Shown piece after piece: positions 1 to 10,812 of a stretch of DNA of 64,000 nucleotides; within the stretch, counting starts at the first letter, position 1, and each line of letters opens with the position of its first letter. Where the stretch lies: the NCBI RefSeq assembly GCF_024713945.1, contig NC_134681.1:3304001-3368000 (forward strand), written 5' to 3'. The DNA comes from Dermatophagoides farinae (lineage: Eukaryota; Arthropoda; Arachnida; Sarcoptiformes; Pyroglyphidae). The translations under genes were made by a program, and so were the position numbers. The notes below the pieces were generated by a model, which saw nothing but the letters and a program-made list of their open reading frames with translations, was not told where the DNA came from and did no database searches.

Positions 1-241
1 CGTTCTTTACGATCACGTTCATCATTGTTGGTTGCTTTATCCGGATGTAATTCCAGTGCACGATTACGATATTCGGCTATTATTTGTTCAGTCTATACAC
101 AAATGAAGAAAAATGATTTTTCATTTTAGAAAAATTATAAACCGATTCACATACCGTTGATCCTGGATCACAACCCAATATTGTATAATAATCAATGGAT
201 TCTTTATTATTATGATTATGGAGAATTTCATTGACAAACAT
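1..241 (-). CDS. DNAJC12: J-domain co-chaperone, DNAJC12-type (5' part, cut by window edge)
   Basis: Two exons read on the minus strand. Exon 1 is 241-155 (29 codons, ATG at 241-239). A 62-nt intron follows, with donor GTATGT and acceptor ATAG. Exon 2 is 92-1 and continues beyond the window. The joined frame gives DYYTILGCDPGST then TEQIIAEYRNRALELHPDK, which is helix I to helix II of a J domain with the HPD motif that stimulates Hsp70 ATPase. The YY-LLGCD start and the E-Q-I-x-AE-R-ALE-HPDK spacing fit DNAJC12 (Drosophila Jdp), a cytosolic co-chaperone linked to aromatic amino acid hydroxylases, better than generic DnaJ proteins. Helices III-IV and the C-terminus lie outside. The subfamily call is inference; the J domain is seen directly. 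Confidence 0.8.
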
Positions 242-565
242 TTTGACTTTTGACTTTTAAAGAGTTGTTGTCGTTGTCGTGGTGGTTGTTGTATTGGAAT
301 GAAAATCAATGGAAATTGAATTTGATTTCTTTTCTTCTTTTGGTTTATATAGTGGTGGACGAATCGAATGAATCGATGACGGAAATTATGACGTAAAAAA
401 TTCTATATAGTCATTTTTTTCTGGTTAAAATGAATTGTCTATGTGCGTGTGTGTGTAATAAGTAATTGAAAATGATGCTGAATTGATCCAGAAAAATCGA
501 TGATAATGATGCATCGTTTGTATTCGTTCGTGTTCGTCATTTATCTATTTTTGTTGAGCATCGAA

Positions 566-611
<46 letters not shown>

Positions 612-755
612 CATTCGGTGCATAAACGAATTACGAACGAAAAAAAATCCAAGGCCAAATATCATGGAGTAGAATGGCAAGTTTTTCTGTTTCAATTTAA
701 CAGCGAAAAGAGACAATTTCATCTTTTTTACAATTTTAGCTTTTGAAACATGATT
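242..755. other. intergenic, DNAJC12 upstream region with (CA)21
   Basis: Presumed 5' flank of the DNAJC12-type gene and 3' flank of RNASEH1, both transcribed leftward. The only strong structure is an uninterrupted CA run at 567-608. ORFs here only read through that run. Confidence 0.6.
567..608. repeat. (CA)21 microsatellite
   Basis: Uninterrupted 42-nt dinucleotide run between two leftward genes. Confidence 0.95.
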
Positions 756-761
756 TTTATT
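756..761 (-). terminator. poly(A) signal of RNASEH1
   Basis: AATAAA on the minus strand only 5 nt after the RNASEH1 stop codon (767-769). It implies a very short 3' UTR. Position and match are seen; use of the signal is inferred. Confidence 0.45.
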
Positions 762-766
762 TCAAT

Positions 767-1669
767 TTAATTAACATTATTTTTAGTTTCATTTTCATTT
801 TTATTTGGATCATTTACAATTATTGATTCAGAATTAGCTATCGTTATACGTTGTTGTTGTTGTTGTTGTTGCTGCTGTTGTTCTTGATCAGCAATGGCAG
901 CATTAGCTAAACGATCAGCTTCTTCATTACCCGGCACACCAGAATGACCGGGTACTGAACGCCAAATTACTTTTTTCATTTGTCGAATCGATTCATCCAA
1001 TGCCATCATATCATACCGATTTTTCACTTCCGAACCGGATGATGTCATCCAACAATTACGTTTCCATTTATATAACCAAACAGTTGCTGTTTGTATGACA
1101 AAATGCGAATCAGAATAAATGATAATTTCATTAAGGCCCAGTTGTTTGGCTTGCCGTAATGCATATATTGCTGCCCAAATTTCAGCACGAATACTAGTCT
1201 GTCGTCCATCGATTGTAAGACTTTGATTCTGTTCAGGTGAACCAGGCCAATAAATACCGATACCGGCACAAGCATCTGGTGCGCCATTACGCCAACATGA
1301 ACCATCAATATAGACGATTGATGATGAATCAGAATCTAATGATGTCATTTCGATATTATCATCATCATGATGATGATGATGATCAAATTTTGTTGTTTTC
1401 GTCAACAATTCGTGATCTTGTAATGGTAATGGTGTTTCTATCGGTGTTTTCTCTAAATAAGCTATCGCTTCATTATGTGTATCAAAACGTCGATATTTTG
1501 CATTCGATATATTATCAATTTGAACTTTACATGATGGCCATGAACGATAGATACCAACACGGCGGCCAACAGCTACAGCATAGAATTTTGGTTCATGAAA
1601 TTTTTTAATCTTACGAATTTGTCGAATAATCGATGGTAATGCATGATGATAGAAATAGCCATATGACAT
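767..1669 (-). CDS. RNASEH1: ribonuclease H1, intronless, 300 aa
   Basis: Cleaves the RNA strand of RNA:DNA hybrids, in nucleus and/or mitochondria. An N-terminal hybrid-binding domain is seen at about residues 28-72 (FYAVAVGRRVGIYRSW, then YRRF), followed by a His/Asp-rich linker at about 96-104. The RNase H fold spans about 116-260. Catalytic acids are D122 (VYIDGS), E163 (RAEIWAA), D187 (YSDSHF) and D252 (EEADRLA), plus H242 in PGHSGVPGNEEAD. Their spacing is within one residue of human RNase H1, so the enzyme should be active. The basic N-terminus (IIRQIRKIKK) could aid mitochondrial import. Oddities are a run of ten Gln plus an acidic Asn-rich tail after the domain, and no intron although its neighbours are spliced. 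The start at 1669 gives the complete hybrid-binding domain. Confidence 0.93.
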   Translation of the reverse strand: MSYGYFYHHALPSIIRQIRKIKKFHEPKFYAVAVGRRVGIYRSWPSCKVQIDNISNAKYRRFDTHNEAIAYLEKTPIETPLPLQDHELLTKTTKFDHHHHHDDDNIEMTSLDSDSSSIVYIDGSCWRNGAPDACAGIGIYWPGSPEQNQSLTIDGRQTSIRAEIWAAIYALRQAKQLGLNEIIIYSDSHFVIQTATVWLYKWKRNCWMTSSGSEVKNRYDMMALDESIRQMKKVIWRSVPGHSGVPGNEEADRLANAAIADQEQQQQQQQQQQRITIANSESIIVNDPNKNENETKNNVN

Positions 1670-1806
1670 TTTCTTTCACTGATTTTAAAACATTGGAAAT
1701 TGGAAAAAAAAAGATTCACATCCACAAAATCAACAAGAAAAAAATCATGTGTTATAAGTGATGAAATGAAAACAAAATATCCTACCATCTAGTGGTCAGC
1801 GATCGA

Positions 1807-2085
1807 ATGAAAATTGAAACAGCTGAAATACTTGTGGCATTGAACTTCAATTTCATCTAATCTAATCTAAAATAAATAAAAAAAGGGACATCATTTATGT
1901 GGTCAGCTTGCTCAACAATTATCAACAAAATTCAACGCTAATCAATTTATCGATGCAAGTTATTGCCATGTACTTCATGTGAGAACAAAAAAAGGTACAT
2001 TTTTTTTCCTTTTGCAAAAATTCTAATTTTCATTCAAAAAATAAAAATACAGATTTCTGGTACCCGTAAACAGAAGTACCTATAG
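1807..2085 (+). CDS. possible 50-residue spliced small protein, unknown
   Basis: Three phase-0 segments can be joined: 1807-1833 (MKIETAEIL), 1886-1978 (GHHLCGQLAQQLSTKF and on to HVLH) and 2053-2085 (ISGTRKQKYL, stop). The introns are about 52 and 74 nt. The middle segment has a protein-like codon pattern and the second intron has a good GTGAGA donor and ACAG acceptor. The first donor (GTGGCA) is weak. Downstream of 2053 another frame is also open and protein-like up to a stop near 2143, so the 3' structure is uncertain. I do not recognise the family. It could be an RNASEH1 antisense product, a gene remnant or chance. Confidence 0.25.
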
Positions 2086-2237
2086 TAACGGATCATCATT
2101 TGATCGAATTCGAAAATTATTTGATCTATTTCATCGTAAAATTTGATCTTTGTATCCATAATATTGATATAATTTGATTATTGAAATGATCAGGATGATC
2201 ATCCTCAATGACGACAACAAATGTGGACGAAGACGGT

Positions 2238-2284
2238 GACGACGACGACGACGACGATGATGATGATGATGATGATGATGATGA
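2238..2284. repeat. (GAC)n/(ATG)n trinucleotide run
   Basis: GAC units pass into ATG units without interruption. The run makes poly-Asp or poly-His shadows in several frames and is not itself a gene. Confidence 0.9.
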
Positions 2285-2614
2285 ATAGCCTTGATCAAGC
2301 CGTTTGTTGTTGTGGTTGTTTCAATATTGATCATCATGATAATGATTGTTTCAATTATGCGTATGTATCGTATGTGTGTGTGTGAATTAAAATGAAAACG
2401 TTTGCTGATTATCAATTAGTACAAGAAGAAAAAAGAAAAAATTTTCATGCATAAAACCAACACAACACATAGACCAACATTTTGAATTTTCAACGTTTAG
2501 CCATTTTTTTTATAAATAAAAAGAGAGAAAATTCATCATCAATCTTTATGAATGAAATTTTTTCCTTTTACATAACTTGAAAAACCAAAGATTCTTTCCA
2601 GCCAAACAACAACA

Positions 2615-4651
2615 ATGTTATATCATCATCATTTAGCATGTAGATCATTCATAATTGTTCGTGGTCACCATTACTCAACAAATTCATTATTCAAATATCA
2701 TCATTTATCACGATTATTTCATCTGAATCATTATCAAAAAAAATTTCATTATTCATCATTATTATCTACTCTACGAAGAACATTATCATCACAATCATCG
2801 ACACCAACAACAACATCGGATTTAAAATTTGCACGACCAAATGTTTATGATACAAATTCCATTACGATAAATGGTTTAAATAGTAATCTGGAAAAATTAC
2901 AATACATTTCCACGTTGATTGTACAATTATCAACTGTACGAGATATTACACAGGTAACACACACTCACACACAATCGATTACCAATCAATTGATTTTATC
3001 ATGTTATCTCCATGTTATAGAAACAATCAGAACTTGCATTAGAATTATGTAATATTTATTATGATTCAAATCCATTGGAACGTTTTCGTTATCTTTGTTT
3101 TCTATCCGATGAATTGTCCACAACTATTGATGTTGCTTCGCAAGCTAGTTCAAGTTTTCTGCAAACCCAGCAACGTCAAGAACCATATGATGCAGCATTA
3201 CTGGTTGATCGCCTGCAAAAACAGATACGGCCACAATATTTGGATCTATTTCGACAAATATCACGACTGCCGATTGGAGTGAAATTTTTAGTCGATTTAC
3301 GTAGCGATCTAATCACAGTGCTATCACATCCACAACTAGTTTCAGAATTGGGACCATCAAGTAAAGTTTATCTCCGATTATTATCATCACAATTATCCGA
3401 TCTACTTTCATTGTGGTTTAATGCCGGTTTTCTTCGGCTTGAACGTGTAACATGGGATTCACCTACATCTATTTTACAAAAAGTAAGTTCGAAAAAAATG
3501 AATTGAATCGAAATTGAAAAATTTTTTTAATTTTGTTAGATAACCGAATATGAAGCCGTTCATCCAATACGTAATTGGTTGGATCTAAAACATCGTCTTG
3601 GCCTATATCGTCGTTGTTATATGTTTTCACATTCATGTTTGCAAGGTGAACCATTGGTTATTTTGCATGTAGCACTGGTGCCATCCATTTCATCATCAAT
3701 ACAGGTTTCATTTGTTTACTGTTTGTTGTTGATTAAAATTTTCAACTTTTTTTACGTTTTTAGGAAATCATTTGTCGAACAAATCTTCAACAAGGTAATG
3801 ATAATGATATTACCACCGCCACATCATCATCAATAACATTGAATGGATCATTATTATCTGAAGATCATCATAAACATCATGATGCATTAAGTTCACCAAT
3901 AGATGGTCCCACCTCATCGTCAACAGTGACAACAATCATTAATGGAAAAACATTTAAATTACAATCATTTTCACGTTCACCAAAAGTACATCAACAGATT
4001 GAAGATCCAAATCTGGTTGATGCTGCTGTTTTTTATTCAATATCATCAACACAAAAAGGTCTAAATGGTATTGATCTTGGTAATCAGCTAATTAAACAAG
4101 TGGCGGGTGGTCTAAAAGCTGAATTTCCATTAATGACACGATTCAGTTCACTGTCGCCTATACCAAATTTTACTGAATATTTACTCACAGCTATTCAAGC
4201 AATACAACGACAAGATGATTCAAAAGGTTTTCGTAAATTGTGGATGCGTTATTCTGATTATGAACGACTTTGCGGCATATTGGCCGTGAAAGATGAACAA
4301 ACATTCTGGAATCGTCTGATACAATTATTACGTTCTGGTAATTGGATAACGGATCAGACATTGGTCGATTCATTTCGTGAACCATTAATGCGTATCTGTG
4401 CTCACTATTTGTATCACGAAAAACGTCGTGGTTATGCATTGAATCCAGTGGCAAATTTTCATATGAAAAATGGTGCCGTTATGTGGCGATTAAATTGGTT
4501 GGCCGATATATCAACACGTGGCCTTTCGAATTCTTGTGGAATGATGGTTAATTATCGATATTTTCTTGAACGCCACCATGAGAATAGCCAAATTTATATG
4601 AATGAAAAAAGAATTATAACTGGTGATCAATTTGAAAAATGGTTACCATAA
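2615..4651 (+). CDS. MLYCD: malonyl-CoA decarboxylase, 4 exons, 617 aa
   Basis: Converts malonyl-CoA to acetyl-CoA and CO2, relieving inhibition of carnitine palmitoyltransferase and clearing mitochondrial malonyl-CoA. Exons are 2615-2953, 3021-3482, 3540-3704 and 3764-4651, all phase 0, with introns of 57-67 nt. Residues 1 to about 75 are basic, Ser/His-rich and acid-poor, like a mitochondrial presequence. The helical N-domain follows ([14 protein letters not shown]). The catalytic domain carries [44 protein letters not shown] (449-458) and [12 protein letters not shown] (H555). The Ser in FSSLSP and this His match the Ser-His pair of the human enzyme. Oddities: it is about 125 residues longer than human MLYCD, much of that from the presequence and a His/Ser-rich insert (about 330-390), and it ends KWLP with no SKL-type peroxisomal signal. 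The start is the first ATG after CAACAACA, and it keeps the presequence. Confidence 0.95.
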
Positions 4652-5223
4652 TCAATCAATCAATCATCACCTTTTTTAATTTGAATTTAAATTATGATAA
4701 AAATTTCAACTTTTTTTCCAAAAAAAATTGATTTTAAATCACATGAAACTTAATTTCGTGTGTGTGTGTTGAAAGTGTCTGTCGAATGTGAATACAAAAG
4801 AAGAAAGCGAGATGATCGAAATAGAAAATGTTTTCAGGTGGGTCTGTGTGTGTTTGTGTTTGTTTGTTTGTGACAAAGAAAAAGAAAAATGAAATGATAA
4901 ACACAGAGAAACAAACGAAAAAAAACAAAAACATGTGAAAATAAATAAGTGTGTCTGTCGATATTGCTGATATTTGTGTGTGTGTGTGTGTATGTGTGAC
5001 TTTGGTATTCATCAAAAAAGAAAGAAAGATTGGAATGTGTGACATCTATTTAGAATCGAAAATTGTCGAAAACTGATATTTTAGTGTTCGGGTGTGTGTG
5101 TGTGTTTACAAAATTTGACAAAAATGAATGTAGAATGATTATCGATAAAAGAAGGAGAAAAAAAATCAGATGTGTGTAGTTGTCTCACTCTCGGTCTGTT
5201 GTTTGTGTGTGCCTCTTTGAATA

Positions 5224-5247
5224 AATTCGATTATCGATAATCGAATT
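5224..5247. repeat. 24-nt perfect palindrome with TATCGATA centre
   Basis: The 24 nt equal their own reverse complement and are built around TATCGATA, which is the Drosophila DRE/DREF core. It lies between two convergent genes, so a 3'-end or boundary role is as likely as a promoter role. Confidence 0.85.
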
Positions 5248-5249
5248 CA

Positions 5250-5284
5250 ATTATGTATGGTGTAAATTAGTAACCATACATAAT
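5250..5284. repeat. 12-bp stem, 11-nt loop inverted repeat
   Basis: Arms ATTATGTATGGT (5250-5261) and ACCATACATAAT (5273-5284) are exact reverse complements. It starts 2 nt after the preceding palindrome. In RNA from either strand it would fold as a hairpin inside a 3' UTR. Confidence 0.8.
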
Positions 5285-5399
5285 GATCAGATCAGATATG
5301 AATTTTCAAACGAAACGAAAAAAAAAACAATGAAAGATAAATTATAAAACTAGATATATATGAGGAAGGAGAGAAAAAAAAAGATAGGAAAAAAAACTT

Positions 5400-7722
5400 T
5401 CATTTCCATGTAATATTGTAGCCATTCCAAATTGGACTAGGTGCTAAATAGACACGATAACCACGATAGATGAAACCGACAGTTCCCTGATAACCGGTAC
5501 GCGGTACGCCCGACTAAATAAAATCAAAATTTTGATTTACTTTTTTCGTGAAAGAAATAAAATTCTTTTTTTCTATATATATACCTTAAAATCATCCATT
5601 AAGCCGAACATTTTGGCAGCTTTTTTAAATTGATCCCTTGTTTCGTATTGTATACGAACCGAATATTTTGATGCAATTGGTGATCTTGTTGTCGCTGTTC
5701 CATTGTTGCCATTGACATTGCTATTGTCATGGCCATTGATTGATGGTCGTTGTTTTTGTATTAAATCATTATCATAAAGAATAGGCAAACTTTTTATATC
5801 ATACAATGAAATTAATCGACTATTATAGACTTGTTTTAAGAATTCAACATCATAATTTTCCTGTGGTAGAAAAAAAAATTGAATGAAATCATCAATTATT
5901 ATTTCAAATGTTTATACATTTCTCACATACCTTTAAAAGATAAGATAGATTCATTTTAGTAAAAGGCACAAATTCTTCATTCAATTGAATGAATTTTAAA
6001 TGTTTTTCGAAAAATAAACCACTAGAAATGACAAAAGAGAGAGATAGAGAATGATTATTTTCAATTTTAATGTAAGTTGAATAGATTCTACTTACTTGGA
6101 AACACCTTTTTTACCAAATGTACGTGTTCGTGATATTTCCGGTCGTATACAGGCTCGATTTCTTCTCTGTTCTGGTTCACGAATCCAATCATCCCAGAAA
6201 CTAGTGATAATAAAATTCAAACAAATTAAAATTAAAAAATTAATTTCCCATTTATTTTTCAAAACTTACGCTTTAGGCCATTTATGTTGAAATTCAAGCC
6301 AAAGATTTTTTGTCAACATCCAACCAAGACCGGGAAAAAAATCCGAACGAAACAGTTTGGCTATATGAAATGAGATGGTTAGAGAAAATTGATATTTTCA
6401 ATTATAAAATAAACACATACTTGAATCTTCTTCAATCAACGATGATTTACCATTATCATTCCAAGCTGAGATACAATAAAGGCTAGGATCAGAACGTAGT
6501 ATGGGATATAATGCAAGAAAATATTCAAAAAAATCCGGCGCAATATCGAGATCATCTTCAACAATCAATACGGTATCATAATTCAACGTATTGAATGTAT
6601 AATTTAATGCCCAACCATAATGGCGGCTAATTTTGTAATAACCTTTGAATTTTTTCTGATTCTTTCCTTTCAATATGATATCAGATTGATCTGGTTGCTG
6701 TATGAATGTCAGCCTATCACCATATGATTCAATTATTTCTCTTGTAGGTTCATGATTACAATCTTGGCTAACAACGATGGGAAATATTTCCGAATCATTA
6801 CGATATTTGAATAATTGTTCCAAATTACGTTTGATTGTAATTCTATTGCACGCAAATAATAATACACAGATAATGGGTTTCTAAACAAAAGAGAAAAATT
6901 TATGAAAAAAAAATTTAAGAAGAAAAAAAAATCATTTCTTACCTTATTCGATGATTGATCAATCATCAATGAATTTAGCAGTGTTTTATCATTAATCACC
7001 TCATAAATAGTTTTATTCATCATTTCGGCTAATTTGCCAATAGTTTTGAGCAAACGTAACATCACTTCTGTTGATTTAGTTTGTTGATTGAGATCATGTT
7101 CAAGTGTTTCGATTTTTCTGGAAATATCATCAAAATCGATAATTTTTGTTTTTGATTTAATTGTAAATTTGTCTGCTATTTCCGTTTGTTCATTATTATG
7201 AGAATGATGATCCGTGATAGTAGTAGTAGTGTTTGCAGGAGTAGTAAAATTTTTTACTTTTTTACGACCATCAACCGAAAAAATGACATTATTATTGGCA
7301 CTATGATTATGATTATTATCGGTAATTATTATTTTTTCACTATTTGCACCGCCACCACCGGATTTATTATTTTGACTAAATGTTGATGATGATGATGATG
7401 ATGATGATGATGACAAGAATGATAATGATGAAGATGATGATGAATGATCAATATTATTAATGGAATTATCGTCGTTATCACCAGTGTTGTTCACATAACC
7501 ACTACGTATAAACCAAGGAAATGCCTAGATGGAAAATTGTAAACAGGAAAAAAATCGATTAAAATTTGAATGAACAAAAAAAAAAATTCCAATTAATTAA
7601 TTGAATTAATTTACCGATTTCAATCGTTGTGATTGTGGCTTATGGACAAATAGATAGAGCTGTATAGTACACCAGCCCATAAAAAGCAATGTGCCCATAA
7701 GCAAAAGTTTCTTTTTTCGCAT
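5400..7722 (-). CDS. MGAT1: alpha-1,3-mannosyl-glycoprotein GlcNAc-transferase I, 8 exons, 608 aa
   Basis: Golgi type II enzyme that adds the first GlcNAc to Man5 N-glycans and so opens hybrid and complex glycan synthesis. Exons, 5' to 3' on the minus strand: 7722-7615, 7524-6943, 6880-6421, 6360-6270, 6200-6096, 6021-5931, 5860-5585, 5513-5400. All junctions are GT-AG and phases match. [10 protein letters not shown] plus a hydrophobic run (about 5-26) is a signal anchor. The stem (37-230) is low complexity (Ser, Asn, His, Thr) with a coiled-coil-like stretch at about 164-213. The catalytic part begins [13 protein letters not shown] and carries [12 protein letters not shown], the metal/UDP motif [15 protein letters not shown] (EDD 338-340), [41 protein letters not shown] and MDDFKSGVP. 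It is about 160 residues longer than the human protein, from the stem and an Asn-rich insert between YDIKSLP and the [15 protein letters not shown] segment. Confidence 0.95.
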
Positions 7723-10700
7723 GGCATAATCTTTTTTGGGATTTAAAAATTTTTTACAAATATTGTAGATTTCAATTTCAACAAGCGAATTTTTTTTTGT
7801 AATCAGGAAAATCCAACTTTCGACCTTTCGATATTTAATCTTTTGAATGGTGATTGTGATGACGATGATGAAAGTGAAACCTTGAAAAAAAAGGAAAAAA
7901 AATGTTCAAATCCAAAATTAAAAAAAAAATCAAGTGGCACACACACACAGTGACAAACAAAAAAAAATGTAACGATAATAAAATACACACACATTTGTTG
8001 ACGTAAAACACACAGTGCCAAGATTTTTTTCAATGTCATTTTCCCATTATAAAAATATATAATATAATAATGGTTGACTGAATATCTCTCTCTCTCTCTC
8101 TATTGATCTCCTCATTTGATATTTTTCACCTATAACAATCAATTAATCAATCAATTAAACTTTGGTACACAAAAAGTCAAAAAGAAAAAGTTTGTGTCAT
8201 TATGTGTGGGCAGCAGCAGATAGAAATAATCAATATTTTTGATCTTATAAAACACAAATGGCCATCTATCTTTTTTTTTGATTGATTGATTGATTGATTC
8301 ATCTCAGAATCAATCAATCAATTTAGTATGGGGGGAAAAAAGACAAAAAAAACAACTCACAATTTAAATTTTTGTTTCTTTTCTATGGAACAAACACACA
8401 CACACACAAGATTTATTGACATCACATACACAGTGAACACATGAACATTGAAAACACGTTGATTCCAATGTCTCTTGTGTGTGTGTGTGTGTGTCGGTGT
8501 TGCCAATAACAATTATCAAAGTGGGAAAAAAAATAGAAAATTTTTTTCTAATGATGATGAAATTCATTGATTAAATATTTTCAATTTCTCATTGTTAGGT
8601 ATCTATGACATGACTTTTCTTATTTTTTTTTTTAATTTTATGGTTGATAATAATCTTTGTGCAATTTTTTTTCTTCTGATTTTGATTTTTCTTTTTTTTT
8701 TTTTTTTTTTTTTTGATTGCCATAATCATCATCATTACAAGATTAACCCAGAAAAAAAATGTAAAATCAAAAAAAAAAAAAAATCAAGAAAACTACAAAC
8801 AACCAACAACTACATTTTTCAGATAGAAAAAAAAACATAAATGTCTCCGGTCATTTTATTTTATTGTATATTATGGTGGCAACCATCAACACCATCACTG
8901 GGCACGATAACCATCGCCACGTATATTTTAAAAACATAAACAAAAAAAAATTGTATATGTGACAGGCATCCATGAATAACAACAATGAAATGTGGTGATA
9001 CGGTTTTTTTTTCACCACCATCGTTGTTGTTGTTGTTGTTGTTGTCGTTGCTATATTGGTAAACAAAACAAAAAAAAATTTCTAGCTTTTCAAATTCAAT
9101 TTGGTCTTGTCATCATCATCATTTGTTATTTATTGTAATAAATGGAAAAATGGAAATAATAAATTTATGGAAACAAAAAAAAAATCGAAATGATGATGGC
9201 AGATGTTTTCATTCCTGTGATGTATACAACAACAACAACAACAATAAAGAATCACAAAGTTTTTTAGAAAATTTTCTTTTTTAGCCTTATCTAGCACAAT
9301 TTGTTTGTGTATGTGTGTGTGACAAATTATTATCATCATTCATTCAACACGTTTTGAATGCAAGTTCACGAAATGATGAAAAAAAAGAATCCTGCTCATT
9401 TGTGTTTATTTCATTAAAATAATTGGTTTTTTTTTTGTTGTTGTTGTTGTTATCGTTGTCGTTTTTTTTCAACACAAATTCACACAACACCCTAATAAGA
9501 TATTCATGATGCATGTGAGTATGTGTGTCTGTGTGAATTTGCAAAAAAAAACCAGATCAATAAATATTCAATTAAATGATGTTGACTGTCACATCATCAT
9601 CAACATTATTTAGAATTTGACATGAATCATCTGGTTCTTTGTCTATAATGATGTTTGCTGTTGTTATTTTTCATTAATTCTTCTCAACACACAATGAACG
9701 AATTTGATTTTTGATTTGTTGCAGAAAACAACGCACAAAATTTGCATAAAAAAAATTCGTTTTTTTTATCTTTCTTATGGATCAAGATAATGGCGTTTCT
9801 CTCTCTCTCTACTTTTCTCGATTTTTGTTTTTATTTATTTATATATACATGGCCATTTATTTCAACATGGAAAATTTTCATTTATTCATTCATTCATCCA
9901 AAAAAAAACAACGATAATGATGATAATAATAACGTAAAACAATGACAACAACAACAACAACAATATATCTATCTAATTTGAATATGAATTAATCTAATGA
10001 CCATTATGATGATGATGATGATGATGATGGTAAAACAACAACAACGACAACAACAACAGCCAAGGAAACAGGAAAAAATAATAATTTTGAAATCAAAACA
10101 TAAATTATTATTATATCACCATCATCATCATTGTCGTAGTTGTTTGGCCAATTTTTTTTTTGTTCAGCATTGTTTTTTTTTCAATACTAGTTCTGTTCTG
10201 TCATAATAATCATCATCATCATATGAATCAATCATTAATTGATTTTAATCTCACAAAAAAAATGAACGGAAATGAATATTTCATTCATATAGATTCATTC
10301 AGATGTCGTTGTTGCTGTTATTGAATAAAAAATAACCGACAAATGGACATTTTTCATTCATTCATTCAATCAATTAAATTCAATTGATGATCATGATCAT
10401 CAAGTAAATTGAATTGAAAGCAAAAAAAAAGCTAATAATATATGTAAATAACCTTGATTGGTGCTAGCCTAGCCTTATTCAATTTCGGACAATTAGAAAC
10501 AGAAAAAAAACAAACAAACAAAAAATATAAATAGTCTTTTCATTCACATTGTGATTCACATTCATTTTTTTTATAATGATCATCATCATCAATTATATTA
10601 GAATGATGATTGATTTGATTCATTTCATTTGATTGAATCAATAAAATAAAACCGCAAAATATCGATTATAAAAAAAAACACTTGGATGAATATTTGAATT

Positions 10701-10812
10701 GTCAATTTGAATAATTGACCGGTATTCTTTCGTTCTCTTACTCATGGCATGTGGCATTTTTTTTCTCAAATTTCGTTTTTTTTTTGCACTAAAAATCGAA
10801 TGGCACACTTAC
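7723..10812. other. MGAT1 upstream gene-free stretch
   Basis: No recognisable exon. It holds a TC run (about 8084-8101), a GATT/AATC inverted repeat (8280-8322), T and A homopolymers (about 8691-8714, 8769-8783), CAA/TTG runs near 9229 and 9437, an ATG run (about 10008-10029) and a 20-nt palindrome TTGATGATCATGATCATCAA at 10384-10403. It may be 5' UTR intron of MGAT1 if the 10813 segment is its leader exon. Confidence 0.5.

Larger units (their letters stand above)
1670..2614. promoter_or_regulatory. divergent intergenic region RNASEH1 / MLYCD
   Basis: The head-to-head spacer between two housekeeping genes should contain both promoters. A CCATCTAGTGG box (1785-1795) lies 116 nt upstream of the RNASEH1 start; its reverse strand matches the CTCF core CCA-C-TAGATGG. 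A trinucleotide GAC/ATG run lies at 2238-2284. A weak three-exon ORF (1807-2085) is described separately. Promoter function is inferred from gene layout only. Confidence 0.5.
4652..5399. other. convergent 3' region between MLYCD and MGAT1
   Basis: Tail-to-tail spacer, presumably both 3' UTRs. It holds GT-rich stretches (4841-4870, 4975-5000, 5091-5106) and two adjacent inverted repeats (5224-5247 and 5250-5284). No coding potential was seen beyond GT-repeat shadows. Confidence 0.6.

Noticed and set aside
1045-1608. Open frames on both strands within RNASEH1
   Set aside because: Shadows of the RNASEH1 frame, which carries full domain evidence.
2131-2415. 94-codon minus frame with poly-His and poly-Arg
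   Set aside because: Produced by the GAC/ATG trinucleotide run.
4191-4454. 87-codon minus-strand frame
   Set aside because: Antisense shadow of MLYCD exon 4.
6096-6290. 64-codon plus-strand frame
   Set aside because: Lies opposite MGAT1 exons and an intron; not coherent as a protein.
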